A stretch of 64,000 bases of DNA, from NCBI GenBank assembly GCA_038030265.1, contig CM075941.1, forward strand, positions 44,764,164 to 44,828,163, given 5' to 3'. A model generated the notes under the pieces. That model ran no database searches, was not told where the DNA came from, and worked only from the letters and a program-made list of their open reading frames with translations. Of the stretch, positions 1 to 10,130 are shown piece by piece. Within the stretch, counting starts at the first letter, position 1. The number at the start of each line of letters is the position of its first letter. Made by a program: the position numbers and the translations under genes. Source of the DNA: Corythucha ciliata. Lineage: Eukaryota > Arthropoda > Insecta > Hemiptera > Tingidae.

Positions 1-84
1 AACGATTGGGAGGCCTACGAATCCTTGCTGAGCGCCGAAGAGAAATTTCAATTGGCGGAGTTCTCAAGTCCTGCGGCGCTGGAC

Positions 85-598
85 TTATTGTCCAATCGTT
101 TGGTTGTTCCAAACGAATTTGAGGTGGAGAAGTTGGAGAAGGGCATGGTATCCTATATGTGGATCATGAGACGGAGCTTTATGAAATCGGATTCGTCTTC
201 TGGAACTTTCTTCCCCCTTTGTAAATTGATTTAAAGTTCCGTTTTCCTGAAAATGTTTGATTTGGTCAATGTGTCGTTTGTATTGTCGATTTTCACACTC
301 AATGCCGTAATGCAAGTCCCCAAGTCCTTTCCGCCACTTTTTGTCTCGATTTCCTGATAAGATTTCCTGATATCTGATTTTCCTTGAGCTCCCGAAATGT
401 AGGTTTGAACGATATTTGTTGTTTTGATACAACTCTCGTTTCGACGCCTGACGGCCGTAAGAGATCCAGTTTCATCAGAACATTACGCCCTAAGAAAAGT
501 AGGGCTGGAGAATCGTTAGTTGTTGAATGGGGCGCACGCCTGTACCTTTGCAAAACCACGTTCAAATTTTGTCTCAATGTTGCAGGGGTCGTATTCAT
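85..598 (-). pseudogene. Ty3/gypsy integrase C-terminal region remnant
   Basis: Two overlapping minus-strand frames continue integrase. The 598-299 frame has NTTPATLRQNLNVVLQRYR and HSTTNDSPALLFLGRN, the post-core helix and the 'SPA-LLFGR' motif of gypsy integrases. The 432-85 frame continues with SSRKIRYQEILSGNRDKKW, GLGDLHYGIECENRQYKRH and DQIKHF. That is the strand-rich C-terminal module preceding the 3' end of pol. A frameshift near 400-430 separates them. Positions 1-84 lie beyond recognisable pol. A plus-strand frame there (from 25 to 234) reads cleanly but matches nothing I know. No LTR or polypurine tract could be placed. Confidence 0.82.
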
Positions 599-615
599 CG
601 CTTTTAAGGCATTTT

Positions 616-1075
616 TTACGGTTCCAACACAACGTTCCGCTTGACCGTTCGTGAAGGATGATACGGTGCAATTCGCTTGTGATAACTTACGCCGGACGAT
701 TTTAAGAACGATTTAAATTCGTCCGACGTGAATTGTGGGCCGTTATCCGAGACTACTGTGACAGGAACGCCGTACGAAGAGAACAATCGGTCAAGTATAC
801 CAATTGTGGAAGAAGAAGTGGTTGAATTTACCACTAAGACATCGAGCCGTTTGCTGTAATTTCGGCGGAGCATGAGAATTCTCGGCACAGGCGGAACATT
901 TTCGTGCTCGAAGTTCAATGTCAGAATCAATGCCCGGCCAGTAAACGAATGATCGAGCCATCCCTTTTATTTTAACGATTCCAAGGTGTCCAGTATGAAG
1001 ATCATCCAAAATTAAACCCTGGAGAGAAGGTGGAACGACTACACGATGCTCAAACAGGAGACACCCAGAGGACAA
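616..1075 (-). pseudogene. Ty3/gypsy integrase: zinc-binding and core domain remnant
   Basis: Downstream of RT in the expected pol order. The 1075-791 frame carries the HHCC zinc module: HTGHLGIVKIKGMARSFVYW then CSACAE. A shifted frame (930-616) carries the DDE core: YSKRLDVLVVN, SSSTIGILDRLFSSYGVP, then VVSDNGPQFTSDEF with the second catalytic Asp. The stretch that should hold the first catalytic Asp is deleted. The third catalytic position is also lost, since APYHPSRTVKRNV replaces the usual Glu-containing helix. Two of the three catalytic residues are therefore absent and the reading frame changes between zinc and core modules. Integrase identity is certain; it is non-functional. Confidence 0.88.
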
Positions 1076-1263
1076 TGTGTAGTTAACTTCAAGAGCTTTA
1101 AAGTTGTGGCGAGATAGTTCCTGTCCCCCATTTCGAGAATTTGAATTAGTTTACCAAGGTTTCTTTTGATATTCTGTCGGCTCGAACGGGAAGCTGATCT
1201 ATTTGTGCGAGCATTAAATTTTCAAATTCGTCCTCTTCATTTATTTTGTTGAGATAGTGGTTA

Positions 1264-1960
1264 CTAGGAAGAGTAAACAGCATTTACATTCTCCGACGAT
1301 CTTTTGAAGGCGACATCGAAATTAAAGTGAGACAGATAATCGGCGTACGACTGATGCACAAAATTGGTAAGGACTTCTCGGAGCATCGAAGCGGTCGGAG
1401 CGTCGCAAATCGCAGCGATATGTTTGTCCGACTTGTGAATTCCATTAGTGTCAATTTTATGCCCGAGAAATTCGACTGAGTTAGCGAAAAATATGCACTT
1501 GCTTCGGTTAAGTTTGAGGCCGTGCGTTTTGAGGCGATCAAATAATTCCCCTAAAACTTGAAACACGCCAGAAAAAGATTTACCAAATGCCAAAATGACA
1601 TCAAAGAAGACAAGCGTCTTTTTGAGTCCACGTAGGACCTCCTCGATGCGACGTTGCCAAATAGCTGGTATTAGCAACCCCATAAACAGCGCGGTTAGGA
1701 CGAATCAGACCATGTGTTGTAGTATTGAGTGTCAGAGCGTGGCTAAATTCTTCGTCTACTGTAAGATGACTGTAAGCATCCGTTAAATCTAGGTGACAAA
1801 ACAATTTAGCTCCCTTAAGTTGGTTGAAAATATGTTCTGCTCGGGGAATGGGGTGCTCCGTCAATGACCATTCGCTGATTAAGAGTGGGTTTATAGTTTC
1901 CAGTTATCTGGATTTTACCATTTTTCTTCGTTTGTAGTACCAGATTGGTCTGTTAATTGG
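1264..1960 (-). pseudogene. Ty3/gypsy reverse transcriptase remnant with RNase H tail
   Basis: The minus strand reads as gypsy-type RT in at least two frames. From about 1945 down to 1601 it carries the NYKPTLNQRMV and EHPIPRAEHIFNQL region, then HLDLTDAY (motif A, first catalytic Asp present). From 1683 to 1264 it continues with FFDVILAFGKSF, where the paired Asp of the usual F/Y-x-DD box is reduced to D-V. LKLNRSKCIFF and FLGHKIDTNGIHKSDKHI follow. The text then jumps from ICDAPTASMLREVL, the RT thumb, to SYADYLSHFNFDVAFKRSSENVNA, which resembles the last residues of gypsy RNase H. Nearly all of RNase H is therefore deleted. The frame breaks at the motif A/catalytic-box boundary. The family call is firm. 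The element is dead and no LTRs were identified. Confidence 0.88.
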
Positions 1961-2029
1961 TAAGATCATTCGCTTTTCATCCGTTTTGGGTTGAACCCGG
2001 CATTTTTAGGCTGAATTCATCCGTTTTTG

Positions 2030-2470
2030 AGGTAAGGACTTGACTTGGATGTTAAAAGTTGGGCTGAGAAATTTTTAGTTTAGGCGTAAACACTTTGGCG
2101 TAAAAACATCAGTTTTAAAGTAAAATATTCAGTTATACTAGAGTGAAATATTCATTTTTTTGTTAAAAACGTCAGTTTTGAGTTAAAAACCGTTATTTTT
2201 TGGTTAAAAAATGTTGGAATATTACGTCTCTCAGACAAGACGTTGATGAAAAGTCGGACACCCTTTATATGTATTTGAATGCCAAGTATCGATTTCCGGG
2301 GAAATCGAATTGTCTGTTAATGGAAAAAGTCTGGATATAATTGTCAGTTTTTGGATAGAAAATCAGGAATAGAACGCTAAAACCGATAATTTCCGAACGA
2401 AGATGTTAGTTTTTGATGGATTACGACCCTTTTTGTGAAAACTCAGTTTCCGGGGAAGAATTTGACGATT
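2030..2470. repeat. fam3 minisatellite array (about 20 bp, degenerate)
   Basis: Successive degenerate units on the pattern TTTTGGAGTAAAATCGTC, for example 'ggcgtaaaaacatcagtttt' and 'aaagtaaaatattcagtt'. The period is about 20 bp and unit identity is low, so the array is old. It lies directly inside the hAT-like terminus ending at 2586. The same family at 9480-10130 lies inside a related terminus at 8771, which suggests fam3 is the internal repeat of that transposon family. No gene seen. Confidence 0.7.
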
Positions 2471-2586
2471 TATTGCGCCTATTTCTCATTTAATGAACTA
2501 CCAGATCTTTTGCTGGGGCCTCTAGATTCTACAGAACGTTCGACAAATTCTACCCACCCCTTGGTCAATGGCTGGCTACGCCCCTG
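2471..2586 (-). mobile_element. hAT-like transposon terminus (CAGGGGCGTAGCC type)
   Basis: Read on the minus strand the segment begins CAGGGGCGTAGCCAGCC at 2586, a form typical of hAT-superfamily termini, and runs inward into AT-rich sequence and the fam3 array. No partner terminus or 8-bp duplication could be matched, so only one end is called. The 2587-2640 gap is AT-rich filler. Confidence 0.45.
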
Positions 2587-2639
2587 ATTCGCGCATCAAA
2601 ATTAGCGAAATTGACTTTTCGATCGCCTTTGCGTTCTTG

Positions 2640-4300
2640 GGTGGTGGACGCCCTATAAATGGCAAAACTGACTCCATAATGTGCCTTGAAAAAAAGGTAA
2701 ACTGTGACAATTTGAGCCTTGAAAATGCCTAGACAGACGAATCCTGCCCTGAAAATGGCCTAAATGACCATTCGCGCCTGGAAAATGGCTAAATTGGCAA
2801 ATTCGTGCTCAAAAATTGGCCAAACAGGCAATTCTCGCTTTTAAAAACGGCATAAAACTGACAGTTCGGGCCCAAAAATCAGTGCCCTGAAAATATCACT
2901 CTGTGACTATTGACGCCCTGGAAATGGCCTTACAGACAGTTAACGTCGTAAAAATGGCCAAATTGGCTATTCACGCCATAAAACTGACAAATATTACTCC
3001 ATATGTGTCATATTGTTATTTACTCTGCTACGATTCAGGGCGTGAATAGCCAGTTTAGCCATTTTGGTGGCGTAAACTGTTAGTATGTGGTCATTTCTAA
3101 GGCATCAATAGTCGGTGTGATATTCCCCGTGCACGAATCATCAGTTTTACCTGTCGTAATGATCAGTTTTGCTGTTTTTAGAGCGATAAATAAAGTTAGT
3201 TAAGCTATTTCTAGGGCGCATAGAGTCAATTTTGCCAATTGCAATGCTTAGATTGCCAGTTTGGTCAATTTTAGGAGGCGTGAAGTCATTTCGTGCATTT
3301 TATAGAGTGGTAAATGACAATTTTTAGGACGTGAATAGTCATTTTCAGTGCACGAATCGTCAGTTTTGCCTTTATGGGCGCGATTATAGTCAGTTTAGCT
3401 GTTTTTAGGAAGTGAATTATACTGTCATTCCATTTTTAGTCAGTCGAGCAAAGCACACAATCTCCCAAGCCCATCCATTGAAAAAATCCTGGAACCACGT
3501 CTGAGTACGAGTATGCCTTTTTTAGGGCGTGTATAGCTAGTTTTTTTATTCATTTATTTATTTTTTTATCGCACGAATTAGACATTTTCAAGGCGTGAAG
3601 GCTCAGTTTGCCTACATTTGGCGCGAATGTTCGTTTTTGCCATTCTCAGGAGAGGAATAATCTGTTTAGGGCTTTTCAAGGCGCGAATCGTCAGCTTAAC
3701 TACCTATTTATAAACAGGCCCCACATAAAGTCATTTTTGTCAATTTTAAGGCGTGAATAGCCAGTTATGGAATTTTTAAGGCGCAAATTGTCAGTTCGGC
3801 TTTTTAGGGCACATAGAATCAGTGTTGCCAATTTTGTGGCTCGAATGCCCAGTCTGGCCATTTTTAGGGCGCATAGGGTCAGTTTTGCCATTTACAGAGC
3901 GTGAATAGTAGTACGGTTTAGCTTTTTTCAAGGCGGAATTCGTCAGTGTTGCCATTTTTAAGGCGCAAATGGTCAGTTTAGCCATTTGGCCAGTTTGGCC
4001 ATTTTTAAGGCGCGAATCTGTTTAGGCTATTTCCCTGGGCGCGCATAGTCAGTTTAACCGTTCTTGACGCGCAAATGGTCCGTCAAGCCAAGCCAAGAAT
4101 TGTCAGTTTGGTTATTTTTAGCACGCGAATGGTCGATTTAGCCATTTTCAAGACTGGAATCATGATCTTTCAGGAATTTTCAGGGCCGTACGAACCGTTG
4201 GTTTAGCCATTTTTAGGGCGCGTGAAGTCAGTTTTGGCTATTTTTACGTCACAATTAATTGGTTTTGCCATTTTGGGGTGCGATTATAGTCAGCCTAGGA
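2640..4300. repeat. fam2 minisatellite: two opposed arrays
   Basis: From 2640 to about 3000 the units run forward (AAAATGGCCTAAATGACCATTCGCGCC style). From about 3030 to 4300 they run in reverse ('gccatttttagggcgcgaatagtcagtttt' style). The switch falls near 3000-3030, so the locus is a long imperfect inverted repeat with a period near 30 bp. Units diverge in length and base, so the array is old. Short open frames on the minus strand (3700-3985, 4255-4437) are products of the repeat. Around 3450-3503 and 4365-4420 the array is interrupted by two related segments (shared core AAATCCTG) that resemble right-hand ends of the CAGTGGCGGATC transposon type. Confidence 0.82.
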
Positions 4301-4524
4301 TTCTTTACGGTGGGAATAGCTAATTTAGCTATTATTAGACAGCGATTGGCTGTCAAGCCATTTTTAGTAGAATTTCTCAGGCCCCTCTCTCTTGAACAAA
4401 TCCTGAATCCGTGCTTGTACAGTGGTATGATTAGCATTGTTGGCGAGGCTAGTTACTTAGCGGGGTTAAATGGCTAAATAACGAAATGTCAGGGTCATAC
4501 AAATCAGGTTATCGTTGCTTCGTT

Positions 4525-4685
4525 GGTTTTGTTTGTTTGTTTGTTTGTTTTTGATCCTTTACTTTTTTTACTTATTCATTTTATTTTATTTACTTATTTC
4601 TTATCTTTATTTCTCAATTATACTGGACTGAAGTACTCTGGGAGGGGTTCTGACCCACAAAACCCTCCCCATGGGCACGCCACTG
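4525..4685 (-). mobile_element. hAT-like terminus (CAGTGGCGTGCC type) next to a TTTG microsatellite
   Basis: The minus strand starts CAGTGGCGTGCCCATGGGGA at 4685 and leads inward through AAACCCTCCCC-complementary sequence to a T-rich tract. A (GTTT)n run at about 4530-4551 lies inside it. This is the usual form of a hAT-like end. The left partner is not evident. fam2 repeats resume immediately outside (from 4690), so this element probably inserted into the array. Confidence 0.5.
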
Positions 4686-4689
4686 CCTG

Positions 4690-4990
4690 AAAATGGCAAA
4701 AGTATGACCATTCACGTGTCAAAAATAGCAAAACTGAGCCTTCACGCCTTTCAAATGTCTAAATTGACGATTCGTGCCCTAAAAATAGCAACACTGGCTA
4801 TTCACGCCCTACAAACGGCATACTCGTACTGGCTATATTAGCGCTCTAAAAATGGCCAAACTGATCGTTTACCCCCCTCCCCTCCCTACAGAGGCTACAG
4901 ATGGTGTTAATGACGATTCACGCCTTCAAAAATTGCTATCTGCACCAAAAAGTGGCGAAGAATCAGCTATTCGTGAAAGTCTAATGTGGA
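4690..4990. repeat. fam2 minisatellite array, forward
   Basis: About eight degenerate 30-bp units in the forward orientation, including 'ccctaaaaatagcaacactggctattcacg' style copies, fading out by about 4990. It is interrupted near 4880 by a C-rich run and 'cagaggctacagatggtg'. No coding signal. Confidence 0.75.
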
Positions 4991-5029
4991 TACAAAATTA
5001 AAAATCAGCTATTTTACGAGGGAGCACAA

Positions 5030-5200
5030 GCTTTTTCATGCGCATTTTCGCACACATGCGAGGCTCCCATCGCGACCGCGCCTCGCGGCCTCGGGAAACC
5101 GCGAATGTGTGAAACAAGCCTATAACCGCGTGGGCGTGTTTGTAAACATCGCGGAGAACGAGCGCGGAGAGAGTGTTTCGTGAAGTGGTTGCCAGATTCT
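5030..5200. other. CpG-dense segment at the array/single-copy boundary
   Basis: Roughly 150 bp rich in CpG ('cgcgaccgcgcctcgcggcctcgggaaaccgcgaat', 'gcggagaacgagcgcggagag'), in contrast to the AT-rich DNA on both sides. It marks the switch from repeat arrays to the single-copy-like DNA of 5200-8140. It could be a promoter-proximal island, or simply an unmethylated or GC-rich transposon end. No TATA, initiator or adjacent exon supports promoter activity. Confidence 0.3.
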
Positions 5201-7103
5201 GTCTGTCTCATCAACGGCGGGGAGGGGGTGGGAAGGAAAGGAGTACGAAGGGTCTCTCAATGGAATCCGGAGGCCCTTAATACGCAAGTTGTGGCCGTAA
5301 AAAAAAGAGGGAGACACAACAAAACGTCTCCCGCATTGATGCCTCCGGTAGGTCTCCTCTTATTTATAAACTCTCTCCTTTTAAGCGTGTACCCATATAA
5401 CGATCAATTTATATCGCCGCTTAATTAAAGTCAATAATTTTTCGAAGGATAAAAAGAGAGGGGCTCTGATGATGGCAGCTCAGAGTTAATAATCTCCTTG
5501 GGGTATACTGGCGGGGGGGGGGGGGTTGGAGCGTAAGAGAAAGAGAATTACGACCCATAAACTGATAGATACGAAAAGGAAAAACCCTCAGCCCTTATGG
5601 TCTTACTGAGGACCCCAGCCCAGTTTCTCTTCGTAGAAGGGCTTAAAAGGGAGGAAGTGTAATAAAACTGAGCCAATGTATATAAAGCGGAAAGGATAGG
5701 TCTCAAGCACTATCTTCTATTGATTCCTGGGGACAGAGCAGCCTTTTTTAAAAAACATTTTCACCTCCTCTCAACCCCCGCTCCATCAAGCAACAGCGTC
5801 ATCAACAAAATTAACCGTTTCCCTACTCTCTGTACATTTCTAGAAACACTTCACGGGGTGGTGGATTCTGATGAAATTACATCCCTTTCAAGCGTACCGC
5901 ACTACTACCCCGCCGCCGCACACACCAAAGAAATAACTTGAAACTATGGTCTAAGGTTTCCCTTTGCGAGTCGAGGAAGGGCGTACAAGGTAACAATGAA
6001 AACGAGCAGGGGGAAGAAACTTTATGCTTTACTACTCTCAATGTATCCTTGAAATTAGACCGTTAAACTAAGAACAGATAAGAGATGGTAAAGGAGAGAG
6101 AATGGTCGGGGGTCTCCCAAGGCTTATTTTGGATGGGAAACTTTAGTTTAAGTTGTTAATGCGGCCTGGTAGACCAAAAAGGATGGAAATGAGTGGCTGG
6201 CGGAGTAATGAAGCGGGGGGTGAGAGGGGGGGGGAGGTATAGGATTCGAGATGGGAGTAAAATGTACCAAATGTGAAAAGTTTCCCTACTAATAAAACCC
6301 GTAAATGCTCTCTTTCCTTATACTTAGCTAGCGTTGAATTAACCGCCTCTCTCCCCACCCAAACACTATTGTAAGGTACGCACACATTCCTAAATTTACC
6401 TTTTAAGGCTATTAAACAAAGTTTATTAATTTCCCGGCCTTTTCACCGGTTTTATTACTTTTCGGTCTTTCCTAGTCCTGTTAAGTGCCTTTATCAAATC
6501 CAAAAGGGCGTCTTTTGAAGTCATGATCGTTTCATATCCCATCACATCAAACAAATGTATTAAAGCTGGACTCTCCTCCTCCCGTTTCCCTCGTTTTTTA
6601 TGTATAGAAAATAAAAAGATCTTGATGGGATTTTTTTTTGGAAAAAAGAGATAAAAAGTGAGAAGGGTTTATATGAAACTTTAATAAGAATCTACCCCAT
6701 AGCCTTTCACCACTTACAAACTCTTCACCCAACTTCAAAAGAATGAAAAACTTCGGACAGTAAAAGTATGTAGCTCTACTCAATTTTTTTTTTATCATAG
6801 AACACCCTCCCCCTCACACCACCATAAATCCAACGATATTGTTATTGATAAATGACGAAACGACGGTACAGTTTGGGTCCTTAAGCCACGTGGTAATTAA
6901 TGTTTCCGAGGGACACCGTAGGTAGGTAAATCATGCCTTCGATTAAATTTTTCCGCGGAAAACCCGAAGGGGTAGTGTGTTGATCGTGAGTCGGGAGGGG
7001 GGGGGCGGAAGTTAATTTTAGATCTTGCCGAGTGAAGACTAAATTACAATGTCAGTCAGTTTTACGTGCCTAAAATCACGATAAGCTGGAAAAATTCAGC
7101 GAG

Positions 7104-7148
<45 letters not shown>

Positions 7149-8140
7149 CCTGTCCTTCCTGGAAACCTATTCATTTCCATTTAAATTCCATCACGGAGTA
7201 AATTATTAGAACCTCACAAACAACACCCGTTCAAGGGTTAATTTCATAAATTGTACTTCCCTTTTCAAGTGCATCCGGTACCGGTGGATAATTACAATGC
7301 ACCTGTCTTTATGGGACCTTTTTTTCTTTTAATTTGAGTTCTTGTAGTTCGTCCGTGGAAAACCCCGTTAAAGAAGGGAGCGGTCAACAGGAATTTTGCG
7401 TTGGACGCATCTCTTTCCACTCACAAACGAGGATAGTGAGAGAGGCATGAATACTAGAGAGGTCGCCCTTCTGTTTATGTCATCGGACAAACAGTACCCA
7501 TGTGCCACGCCCTTTGAATAGATGACAAATGATAAATAATCCCTGGTATGGCACGGTCTGTTTTGAAAGAGACAAAAAAAAAAAAAAAAAAAAAAAAATC
7601 GTTGCATTTGTTGAACCAAATGAGTATACGTGTATGGTCTCATTGAGAATAAAAATATGAACCTACGCCATTGCGGGCAAACCCACGATTTCATCCCACG
7701 CATATTACGCACGGGAGAGGAGCAGGGGTACGAGACACTAACCAAATAATTTGTTTAAAACCATTCTTTTCCCTCCTTTACCCCCCCTCCCACACTATTG
7801 TTGTTGTTTTGTTTTTCTCCAGAAGGTTTAGAATTTCTTACAGTGTTTTTCAATCTTTCATCAGTTTCATGAATGAAAGGTGCAAGCGATTGAGATGTGT
7901 ACAAAGTTCTCTGTATTTTGATCGCAAGCTTTGGTTCACTATACAGGACCAAAGTCCATCCCTTTGACAAGGTGACCCCCCCCCCCCTCACGATTAAAAA
8001 TAAACAACCCAGCGGCGTCTATCCTCCCCCCGGCACCCCCTGATGACTGTACGCGAAAACCGCCCTTGTTAATGGTGTCCCCCCCCCCCCAGTATTAAAG
8101 AACTGCGGAAGAAAAATTACCAACAAAAATCAATTTGAGC
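5201..8140. other. Single-copy-like non-coding DNA
   Basis: No recognisable protein, RNA or transposon. Reading frames are short and low-complexity. It contains a (CT)n run (7109-7144), poly(A) of 25 (7574-7598), and several runs of 8 or more G or C (near 5512, 6225, 6998, 7978, 8083). It may be intronic or intergenic. From about 8140 to 8300 short 'ggctaaaatt' motifs suggest a decayed fam1-like tail. Confidence 0.5.
7109..7144. repeat. (CT)n microsatellite
   Basis: Eighteen uninterrupted CT dinucleotides. Confidence 0.97.
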
Positions 8141-8351
8141 AAATCCGTTTATTAACCGGGGCTATTATTACTAGCCCAGGCTATTATTAGCTATACCCGG
8201 GCTAATATGAGTAAAATGGTGAAAATTCGCGGCTAAAATTAAGGAAAAGCCCTAATTTATGGCTAAAATTTTAAAACAATCCATAATATTAACGTAACGT
8301 AAAAATGATATTTTTTGTTTATTAGAGATTACGGGGTCTCATACAGGTGTA

Positions 8352-8384
8352 CGCCACCTGGTACAGAATCTATACTACCAGGTG
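8352..8384. other. Short inverted repeat / hairpin
   Basis: CACCTGGTA and its exact complement TACCAGGTG are separated by about 12 bp. It lies just upstream of the SINE; function unknown. Confidence 0.5.
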
Positions 8385-8466
8385 AGCTTCTTTCTTCATC
8401 TACGATATGATAACATTGGCGTGGTTTACCTGTGTCATAAGGAGAAATGCCTTTAGCTTCGAGAAA

Positions 8467-8694
8467 CAACGGCCCTGGGTGGGGTTCGGCTTAGGTGATC
8501 CCTCGCAGTACGACTGCCAAAGGCGTCACCGTGGCGCAATTGGCAGCGTGCTGGACTAGTAATCTAGACGTTGCGGGTTCAAATCCCGCCGGGAAGCCCA
8601 CTTTTTTTCGAAACTCGAATCGTGTCGGGCTATGCCCTTCCATCGTCGTCCGGAAGATATAGCTTTCATTTAATTTATTAAAAAAAAAAAAAAA
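8467..8694 (+). mobile_element. tRNA-derived SINE, copy 1
   Basis: A tRNA-like head (8525-8600) has a Pol III A box TGGCGCAATTGG (8532-8543) and B box GGTTCAAATCC (8576-8586). It folds into D, anticodon (loop CTAGTAA, anticodon AGT, Thr-like) and T arms. The acceptor strands GTCACCG and CGGGAAG do not pair, so this is not a functional tRNA. A tRNA-unrelated body follows (TCGAATCGTGTCGGGCTATG onward), then an A-run (8680-8694). About 58 bp upstream of the head is also shared with the second copy at 57955-58200, so the repeat unit includes a 5' leader. The copies differ in the anticodon stem and body. Confidence 0.85.
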
Positions 8695-8770
8695 CCTAAA
8701 AAGCTTGTGGTACGGCTGTTTGCCCCCCACCCCCTGCAATTTCACACCTATTCATCCCCTCATTCGCGGC

Positions 8771-8845
8771 CAGGGGCGTAGGTAGGGGATCAGATTGAAA
8801 TCTCGTTATGAGGGGGGGGGGGCATTTCACATTTTACCCATCATC
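8771..8845 (+). mobile_element. hAT-like terminus (CAGGGGCGTAGG type)
   Basis: Starts CAGGGGCGTAGGTAGGGG and carries the subterminal block AGATTGAAATCTCG. The reverse complement of 37930-38009 carries the same block behind CAGTGGCCTAGG. Both are followed by a G-run and a 'TTTCAC' stretch, so these are ends of one family. Its fam3 interior lies at 9480-10130. No partner end with target duplication was found. Confidence 0.5.
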
Positions 8846-8899
8846 ATAGGAGCTAGACAACAAACTTTGGTCTTTTTTTGTATAATTCATCAGCATTCT

Positions 8900-10130
8900 T
8901 TTTAAGGGATGCTTTTTCTCTAGAAAGCGTCCTTTCAGATTTTTCAGATTTATAAGCAAAAAGCTAAGTCAATTCCCAAAATTTCACGGTTTTTCGTGGT
9001 TTTCGTGGAGAAGCCAAATCCGAATTCAGTCCATAACTAGATTTTTGAATCCAGCACCCCAAAAAACGAATAAAACCGTCTTGAAAACTAAACCGGCAGT
9101 TTTTTCTTGTCCCAACTACCAAATGGCTGGACTACTAGAAACAAACTGGAAAGGGAACTTACAGTTTACACCCTAAATCCCAGATTTTCGATTCAAAAAC
9201 TCGCCCCACCTTTTGACTGATATGTAAAAGATGTCAATTACGCCTCAGAGGATGAGACTTTGGGCAATAAACGTGACATTTTTTTCATACAGACTAAAAA
9301 ATGGAGTAAATTGGGCCGAATACCACAGTTTGTCAGTAGGTTGTCCATTGAGTTTGTTGATCGATTGATTAATGAAACATTGGACGTTTTGGCAGTAAAT
9401 TCCCAGTTCTGGACCTTTTTCTGGCTGTTAAGTCCATTTCTCTCAGTTTTAAGGATGAAACGTAACGCTTCTCAGTCAATTTAATCAGTGAAATTTAGGA
9501 GTAAAATCTTCCTTTTTTGGGATAGAACAGCCAACAGGTTTTGTTTTAAGATTGTCAATTCTCGAGGAAACTGTCAGTTGTTGTGTAAAATCGTCATCTT
9601 TGGAGTAAAAATGGTATATTCTTAGGATAGAATGTCAGGTTTCTGGGTAAAGTCGCAAGCTTTGGTGTAACAATTCATCTTTGGCGTAAAATAGTCAGTT
9701 TTAGGGAGAAATCTTGAGTCATCAGGGGTTTTAGTACGAACGCGCGTGAATATGCCGCTAGGAAGCGGTTGCTATGGTGGGATAATGTTATTTCTTATTC
9801 GGCGTCCTTGGATCCCGCTTGCGGAATTTTCTCCCGACGCGACCGTTCGTACTAAGGCCCCTGGTAAAACCACCAGTTTTGTAGTATAATCTTCGGTTTT
9901 GGTGCAACACATCTGCATGGGCGTGAAATCAACGGTTTTGGAGTGAAATCGTCACTGTTGGAAATCGTCTTACTGTTTTGTGGTAAAATCGTCAGTTTTC
10001 AAGTCGGAGTCGTCGCAGATTAGGCGTAAAAATCGTCCGTTTTGGAAAAAACGTAATATTTAGTGGAAAACGCAAGTTTTGGTCTGTAATTGCCTGTTTT
10101 GGAGTAAAATATCCGGTTTTGGGGTGAGGT
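8900..10130. repeat. fam3 minisatellite array, interrupted by a MITE
   Basis: From about 9400 to 10130 degenerate 20-bp units occur (TTTTGGAGTAAAATCGTC pattern, with 'ggcgtaaaatagtcagtttt' variants). The 8900-9400 part is AT-rich with only hints of the unit. The array is split by the 141-bp inverted-repeat element at 9723-9863. The 74-aa frame at 9260-9484 is array-derived. Confidence 0.72.
9723..9863. mobile_element. 141-bp MITE with about 24-bp terminal inverted repeats
   Basis: The left end CAGGGGTTTTAGTACGAACG and the complement of the right end, CAGGGGCCTTAGTACGAACG, match at 18 of 20. The similarity extends a few bases further (CGCG versus GTCG). The interior is GC-richer than the fam3 array it interrupts. 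The CAGGGG start suggests a hAT-like MITE, but flanking 8-mers (TGAGTCAT, GTAAAACC) do not match, so no target duplication is visible. Confidence 0.72.

Noticed and set aside
2640..4300. CRISPR-like regularly spaced repeats
   Set aside because: Units are adjacent and degenerate, with no constant repeat/unique spacer structure, and the context is eukaryotic.
8525..8600. tRNA-Thr(AGT) gene
   Set aside because: D, anticodon and T arms fold, but the acceptor strands do not pair. The unit is repeated with a body and A-tail, so it is a SINE head. The same holds for 58067-58142.
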